Shown piece after piece: positions 60,126-64,000 of a stretch of DNA of 64,000 nucleotides. Where the stretch lies: contig NZ_JAMOLN010000012.1 of NCBI RefSeq assembly GCF_024448165.1, forward strand, positions 1 through 64,000. The letters run 5' to 3'. How positions within the stretch are numbered: the stretch's first letter is position 1; every line of letters begins with the position of its first letter. Source of the DNA: Streptomyces longispororuber. Its GTDB lineage: Bacteria > Actinomycetota > Actinomycetes > Streptomycetales > Streptomycetaceae. The notes below the pieces were generated by a model. That model did not search any database, was not told the DNA's origin, and saw only the letters and a program-made list of their open reading frames with translations. Both the position numbers and the translations under genes were made by a program.

Positions 60126-61358
60126 TCACTGTGCGGTCGTGACGACCAGGGAGACGTTCTGTCCGCCGAAGCCGAAGGAGTTGCTGAGCACGGCCTCCTG
60201 GGGGATGTCCCGTCGCTCCGTCACGACATCGAGGTCGATGTCGTCGTCGACGCCGGCCTTCTCGAGGTTGCGGGTGGGCGGGATGATTCCGTGTTCCACG
60301 CTGAGGACGGCGATGAGCGCCTCGATCGCGCCCGCGGCGCCGAAGAGGTGGCCGAGCGCCGCCTTGGGTGCGGTCGCGGTGGCCCGGCTGCCGAAGACCT
60401 CCCCGATCGCGTGTGCCTCGGCGGCGTCGCCGACGGGGGTCCCGGTGGCATGGGCGTTGACGTGGCCCATCCGCTCGGGCGCCAGACCTGCCTGAGCGAG
60501 TGCCTTGCGCATGGCGGAGACCTGGCCGGTGCCATCGGGAGCAGGCGCCGTGATGTGGTGCGCGTCGGCGGCGATGCCCGCGCCGGCGAGCACCGCGTGG
60601 ACGTGCGCGTGCCGGGCCCTGGCGTGCTCGGCGTTCTCCAGCACCAGGACGGCGGCGCCCTCGCTGAGGACGAAGCCGCCGCGGTCGGCGGCGAACGGCC
60701 GTGACGCCGACGCGGGGTCGAGGGTGTCGCGCGACAGTGCCTGTGCCTGCGTGAATCCGGCGACGGTGAGCGGAGTGATGGCGGCCTCGGTTCCGCCGAC
60801 GATGACCACGTCCGCCTCGCCGGCCCGGATGAGCCTGGCCCCCAGGGCGATCGCCTCGGCACCGGACGAGCACGCCGAGACGGGCGTGTAGGCGCCGGCC
60901 CGTGCCCCGTACTCGATGCTGATCAGTGCCGCCGCCGCGTTGGGCATGAGCATCGGGATGGTGCGGGGAGAGACGCGCCGGGTCCCGGACGCCTCCAGTA
61001 CGTCGTCCTGCTCCAGCAGCGTCCGTACGCCGCCGATGCCCGTGCCGATCACCGAGGCGAGCCTGTCCGGGTCCACGTCGGGGGCGCCGGCATCGGCCCA
61101 GGCCTCGGCCGCCGCGACCATGGCCGCCTGCTGCGCCCGGTCGAGCCGCCTGGCCCGCACCGGTGGCAGCGACGCCGCGGGATCGACCGCCATCGTCCCC
61201 GCGACGGTGTCGGGAAGGCCGCTGCCCTCCTGGTCGCGCAGGACTCCCCCGCGGATGCCGGACCGGCCGGCCAGCAGAGCGTCCCAGGTGGAGGCCACGT
61301 CCCCACCGAGGGGTGTGATCGCGCCGAGTCCGGTCACGACGACGTCCGTCCTGTCCAT
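60126..61358 (-). CDS. 3-oxoacyl-ACP synthase II (FabF-like), TetR-controlled
   Basis: 410 residues from ATG 61358 with GAAGGG upstream. The triad is complete: Cys163 (VSACSSGAEA), His303 (NAHATGTPVGD) and His337 (KAALGHLFGAAG). The N-terminus VVVTGLGAITPLGGDVASTWDALLAG and the end NSFGFGGQNVSLVV are standard. It condenses malonyl-ACP with an acyl-ACP. No acyl carrier protein or other fab gene adjoins, so it serves a stand-alone or secondary fatty-acid role. Divergent from a TetR regulator with two perfect operators between. Confidence 0.92.
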   Translation of the reverse strand: MDRTDVVVTGLGAITPLGGDVASTWDALLAGRSGIRGGVLRDQEGSGLPDTVAGTMAVDPAASLPPVRARRLDRAQQAAMVAAAEAWADAGAPDVDPDRLASVIGTGIGGVRTLLEQDDVLEASGTRRVSPRTIPMLMPNAAAALISIEYGARAGAYTPVSACSSGAEAIALGARLIRAGEADVVIVGGTEAAITPLTVAGFTQAQALSRDTLDPASASRPFAADRGGFVLSEGAAVLVLENAEHARARHAHVHAVLAGAGIAADAHHITAPAPDGTGQVSAMRKALAQAGLAPERMGHVNAHATGTPVGDAAEAHAIGEVFGSRATATAPKAALGHLFGAAGAIEALIAVLSVEHGIIPPTRNLEKAGVDDDIDLDVVTERRDIPQEAVLSNSFGFGGQNVSLVVTTAQ

Positions 61359-61373
61359 GTGGTCCAACCCTTC

Positions 61374-61418
61374 TTGTATGCGATACAAACGAGCGCATCT
61401 TTTTTGTATCACATACAA
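61374..61418. promoter_or_regulatory. Two perfect TetR operators
   Basis: TTGTATGCGATACAA (61374-61388) and TTGTATCACATACAA (61404-61418) are both perfect TTGTAT-N3-ATACAA palindromes, with centres 30 bp apart (about three helical turns). The second overlaps TACAAT (61414-61419), a -10 box for the leaderless regulator gene. Confidence 0.8.
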
Positions 61419-61425
61419 TCCGCGG

Positions 61426-62031
61426 GTGGAGAAGAAGCGAACCGACGCCCGGGCGACCCCGACCCCGGCACTGGACCGAGGGCGCGCGACGCGGCGCCGG
61501 CTGATCGAGGTCACGGCCCAGCTGTGCACGGAGCGGCCCGGCGGCGAGGTGAGCGTCGCGGAGATCGCGAAAGCGGCGGGGGTCTTCCCCAACCAGGTCA
61601 CCTACTACTTCGGCTCCAAGGACTCCCTGCTCGTGCACGGCGCCTTCCTGTGCCTGCTGCACGACACCCGGCGGATCGAGCGCATCGGCCGCCAGGCCCC
61701 GGACGCCGCGACGTTCCGGCGCAACATCGCCCGCGCCGTACTGGCACTGCCCTCGCTCCCGTCGGTCGCGCGAGCCCTCGCCACCGGGATCGCGAAACCC
61801 GAACTGGCCCCCGTGATCGACCAGCACCTCCAGCTGCTCTTCCGGCAGTCCGAACGGTTCGTGAGCCAGCTCGTCGAGGCGCGCGGCTGGAGCACGCGTC
61901 GCCCGCTCAACGTGGAGGCGAGAACCTTCTGGAGCACCGCGCTCGGCGCCGTCCTGCTCGTCCGCGCCGGAGCCCACGGCAGCAACGCCGAACTCGACCT
62001 CGCCGGAGCGCTGACCGTCCACGACGCGTAG
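61426..62031 (+). CDS. TetR family regulator of the FabF-like gene
   Basis: 201 residues from GTG 61426, leaderless: TACAAT ends 6 bases earlier. The HTH is RRRLIEVTAQLCTERPGGEVSVAEIAKAAGVFPNQVTYYFGSKDSLLVHGAF; note N-Q-V-T-Y-Y-F in the recognition helix. The C-terminal domain (75-201) contains ALPSLPSVARALATGIAKPELAPVIDQHLQLLF. Divergent arrangement and the operators at 61374-61418 indicate control of both genes, plausibly in response to an acyl-CoA or fatty acid (inference). Confidence 0.9.
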   Translation: MEKKRTDARATPTPALDRGRATRRRLIEVTAQLCTERPGGEVSVAEIAKAAGVFPNQVTYYFGSKDSLLVHGAFLCLLHDTRRIERIGRQAPDAATFRRNIARAVLALPSLPSVARALATGIAKPELAPVIDQHLQLLFRQSERFVSQLVEARGWSTRRPLNVEARTFWSTALGAVLLVRAGAHGSNAELDLAGALTVHDA

Positions 62032-62095
62032 CCGCACCCGCGGGTGCGGTGCGGGGCCCCTTCGACCGACACGATCCGCTCGTTAGGCTTCCTTC

Positions 62096-62515
62096 ATGCA
62101 TGACAGTGATGTGGGCGTCGGTGACGCCTGGCGGGCGGGTGTCCTGCTGCGGCAGGTGCACCAGCGCAAGCACCGCGAGATCGACGCCGCGCTCACTCCG
62201 TTCGGCCTGTCCATGTCGCAGTACGTGGTGCTGCTCGCGGTCGCCGAACTCCCCGACGCCTCCGCCCACGCGGTGGCGGTCCGCACCGCGCAGACCGACC
62301 AGTCCGTGGGGGCGACCCTGCGCACCCTGGTGGAGACCGGACTCGTGGACCGCGCCGACGGCATGGGGCGGCTCTACCGTCATCGCCTGAGCAGCCGCGG
62401 CACAGCGCTGGTCCAGCGGTGCGAGGAGCCGGTGCGGGCGAAGCTCAAGGAGGTCTTCGCGCCCCTCAGCGAGGCCGAGGTCGCCCAGCTCAGGAGCCTG
62501 CTGGAACGGCTGTAG
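62096..62515 (+). CDS. MarR family regulator
   Basis: 139 residues from ATG 62096. Winged helix: LTPFGLSMSQYVVLLAVAELPDASAHAVAVRTAQTDQSVGATLRTLVETGLVDRADGMGRLYRHRLSSRGTALV, with the beta-wing in MGRLYRHRLS. Dimer helices lie at both ends (AWRAGVLLRQVHQRKHREI, KLKEVFAPLSEAEVAQLRSLLERL). Ligand and target unknown. Its 3' end overlaps the convergent xdhC by 26 bases. Confidence 0.88.
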   Translation: MHDSDVGVGDAWRAGVLLRQVHQRKHREIDAALTPFGLSMSQYVVLLAVAELPDASAHAVAVRTAQTDQSVGATLRTLVETGLVDRADGMGRLYRHRLSSRGTALVQRCEEPVRAKLKEVFAPLSEAEVAQLRSLLERL

Positions 62516-63626
62516 CCACTGCGGAGGCCTCGAAAGCGGCGGCATGGATCGGTGCCGAGAGAGCGCCGAGCGGTGCACCGCTGCCGCCGCGTCGTGCGGC
62601 GACGATCTCGGCGGCGATCGACAGGGCGGTCTCCTCGGGGCTGCTGCCGGCCAGGTCAAGCCCGATCGGCGAGTGCAGCGCGGCCAGTTCGAGCATGCTC
62701 AGCCCGGCCTCCCGCAGCCGTTCCAGGCGGTCGGCGTGGGTGCGCCGGCTGCCCATCGCTCCGACGTACCCGACGGGTGAGCGCAACGCCCGCACCAGGA
62801 GAGGGACGTCGAACTTCGGGTCGTGGGTCAGGACGCAGACCGCGGTGCGCGCGTCCAGCTCGCCGCGGATCGACTCCAGGTGCCGGTGCGGCCACTGCAC
62901 CACCACCTCGTCCGCGTCGGGGAAGCGTTCGGCGGTGGTGAAGACGGGTCGGGCGTCGCACACCGTGACCCGGTAGCCGAGGAAGCGCCCGATCCGGGAC
63001 AGCGCACCCGCGAAGTCGGTGGCCCCGTAGACGAGCAGCCGGGGCGGCGGCACGAACGGCACGACCAGGTACGCGGCTGACGCGCCGGTGCAGGCGGGAT
63101 CGCTCCCGTCGGCGGCACCCGGCCGCGCGGTGCCGTCCGACAGGGCCCTGCGGGCGGCCTCGCCGACCGGGCCACCGGGCAGCCGGTCGGGCGTGGCCAG
63201 GAACCAGTCCCTCTCGGTACCGGCACTCGCACCGTCGCCGACCGGCACAGCGAGCGCGACGGGGCGCCCCGCGTCGCGCAGCGCGGCAAGCTCCCGCAGC
63301 ACCGCGTACTCGGCCGCTCCCAGCGGACGCACCTGCACCTCGATCTCCCCGCCACAGGTGAGTCCGGCGGCGAAGGCGTCCCCGTCGGCGATCCCGTACG
63401 CGTCGCCCAGGGTGACGCCTTCGGCGATCGCCTCGCGGGCCAGTTCGTACACCGCGCCCTCCACACAGCCGCCGGAGAGCGAACCGAGGACCTCGCCGTC
63501 GGCGCTGACCGCCATCGACGTGCCGATCGGGCGGGGCGCGGAGCCGCTGGTGCGCACCACCGTCGCCAGGGCACACGCGACACCGTGGCGCTGCCAGTCG
63601 AGAAGCCGGTCCAGGATGTCCCGCAC
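62490..63626 (-). CDS. xdhC: XdhC/CoxI family molybdenum cofactor insertion protein
   Basis: 378 residues from GTG 63626. VACALATVVRTSGSAPRPIGTSMAVSADGEVLGSLSGGCVEGAVYELARE is the XdhC N-terminal domain; LTCGGEIEVQVRPL follows. The Rossmann half reads RLLVYGATDFAGALSRIGRFLGYRVTVCDARPVF, AVCVLTHDPKFDVPLL and YVGAMGSRRTHADRLERLREAGLS. It binds Mo-cofactor and sulfurates and inserts it into xanthine/CO-dehydrogenase-type hydroxylases. The divergent gene at 63774 encodes the FAD subunit of such an enzyme, so it is its likely maturase. Confidence 0.93.
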   Translation of the reverse strand: MRDILDRLLDWQRHGVACALATVVRTSGSAPRPIGTSMAVSADGEVLGSLSGGCVEGAVYELAREAIAEGVTLGDAYGIADGDAFAAGLTCGGEIEVQVRPLGAAEYAVLRELAALRDAGRPVALAVPVGDGASAGTERDWFLATPDRLPGGPVGEAARRALSDGTARPGAADGSDPACTGASAAYLVVPFVPPPRLLVYGATDFAGALSRIGRFLGYRVTVCDARPVFTTAERFPDADEVVVQWPHRHLESIRGELDARTAVCVLTHDPKFDVPLLVRALRSPVGYVGAMGSRRTHADRLERLREAGLSMLELAALHSPIGLDLAGSSPEETALSIAAEIVAARRGGSGAPLGALSAPIHAAAFEASAVATAVPAGS

Positions 63627-63702
63627 GGCCGCCTCCTTGTTGTCTCCGTACCGCCTCGTACGGATCGAGGGTTGACAGGTCCGCCCGCTCCGGCGTCTCC
63701 TA

Positions 63703-63732
63703 TCTAAGTCTCCTTATATTTTAGCCCTTAGA
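63703..63732. promoter_or_regulatory. A/T-rich inverted repeat between xdhC and the FAD-subunit gene
   Basis: TCTAAG (63703-63708) and CTTAGA (63727-63732) flank CTCCTTATATTTTAG, the most A/T-rich stretch of this end of the window. TTGACA at 63672-63677 lies nearby but is 23 bases from TATCTA. Probably the divergent promoter/operator. Confidence 0.4.
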
Positions 63733-63773
63733 CGCTTCCGAGCGGTAGGGGCCACGTGACCAGGTGGTGCGAT

Positions 63774-64000
63774 GTGAAACCGGGCCCCTTCGACTACGCC
63801 GTTCCGGACACGCTGCACGAGGCGCTGCAGCTGCTGTCCGGCACCGAGCGGGACACCAAAGTGCTGGCCGGTGGCCAGTCGCTGATACCGATGCTCAACA
63901 TGCGCCTGGCCCGCCCGGAACTGCTGGTCGACATCACGCGGATCCCCGAACTCGGGCGGCTGGCCGTGGGCGACGACGGCGCACTGCGCATAGGGGCCTC
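63774..64000 (+). CDS. FAD subunit of a molybdenum hydroxylase (CoxM/CutM-like), partial
   Basis: 75 codons visible from GTG 63774, continuing past the right edge; an in-frame GTG at 63756 behind GTAGGGG is an alternative start. PGPFDYAVPDTLHEALQLL, KVLAGGQSLIPMLNMRLARPELLVDITRIPEL is the FAD-binding PP-loop (AGGQSLIPMLNMRLA) of the CO-dehydrogenase/xanthine-dehydrogenase medium subunit. The iron-sulfur and Mo subunits should follow downstream. Divergent from xdhC. Confidence 0.92.
   Translation, partial: MKPGPFDYAVPDTLHEALQLLSGTERDTKVLAGGQSLIPMLNMRLARPELLVDITRIPELGRLAVGDDGALRIGA

Overview
The window looks like chromosomal DNA of a Streptomyces or close relative. It is about 70% G+C with G/C at nearly every third codon position, many GTG starts, several leaderless starts, GTGA/ATGA stop-start overlaps and Actinobacteria-type families (MHYT sensor, ROK regulator, PNAG-synthase-like deacetylase/glycosyltransferase fusion, B12-controlled metE). 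It is an accessory-rich stretch with small metabolic and envelope modules, three decayed loci, one insertion sequence and one small inverted-repeat element.

Layout. 1-7.4 kb: a secreted lectin/repeat protein running off the left edge, a DUF418 membrane protein, a methyltransferase, an MHYT protein, a secreted protein, then debris of a sigma factor and a TPR protein. 7.4-17.2 kb: a sulfur-ester scavenging module. A peptide-type ABC importer and ROK regulator face a TauD/AtsK-type dioxygenase and a Cys-type sulfatase. Both operons are preceded by tiny cysteine-containing leader ORFs with the same leaderless promoter geometry. 17.6-22.9 kb: an exopolysaccharide (PNAG-like) locus with a deacetylase/glycosyltransferase fusion, an acyltransferase and a divergent GH18-like lipoprotein. 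22.9-27.3 kb: a TPR-CHAT protease with an unknown partner. 27.5-30.7 kb: two TetR-controlled units with visible inverted-repeat operators. 30.8-35.2 kb: an extra tRNA with a CCA anticodon, a LegB-like dehydratase coupled to a MurG-like glycosyltransferase, and a divergent two-component system with an 11-bp-phased direct repeat between them. 35.5-42.9 kb: LysE exporter, methyltransferases, a second MurG-like enzyme and assorted hydrolases.

42.9-45.1 kb: an IS200/IS605 element (intact TnpB, internally deleted TnpA) splits a DUF3592-like gene whose two halves can be rejoined by eye. 45-51.7 kb: phosphoesterase, esterase, DUF885 protein, flavoprotein and NUDIX hydrolase. 51.8-57.4 kb: a B12-linked stretch in which metE and a ferredoxin/FhuF-like operon each have a cobalamin riboswitch, with an orphan nrdR between them. 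57.5-64 kb: a TA-flanked inverted-repeat element, an FMN glutamate-synthase-like protein, a methyltransferase, a 3-oxoacyl-ACP synthase under a divergent TetR with two perfect operators, a MarR regulator, xdhC, and the start of a molybdenum-hydroxylase FAD subunit.

All family calls come from reading motifs and gene layout; no database search or folding program was run.
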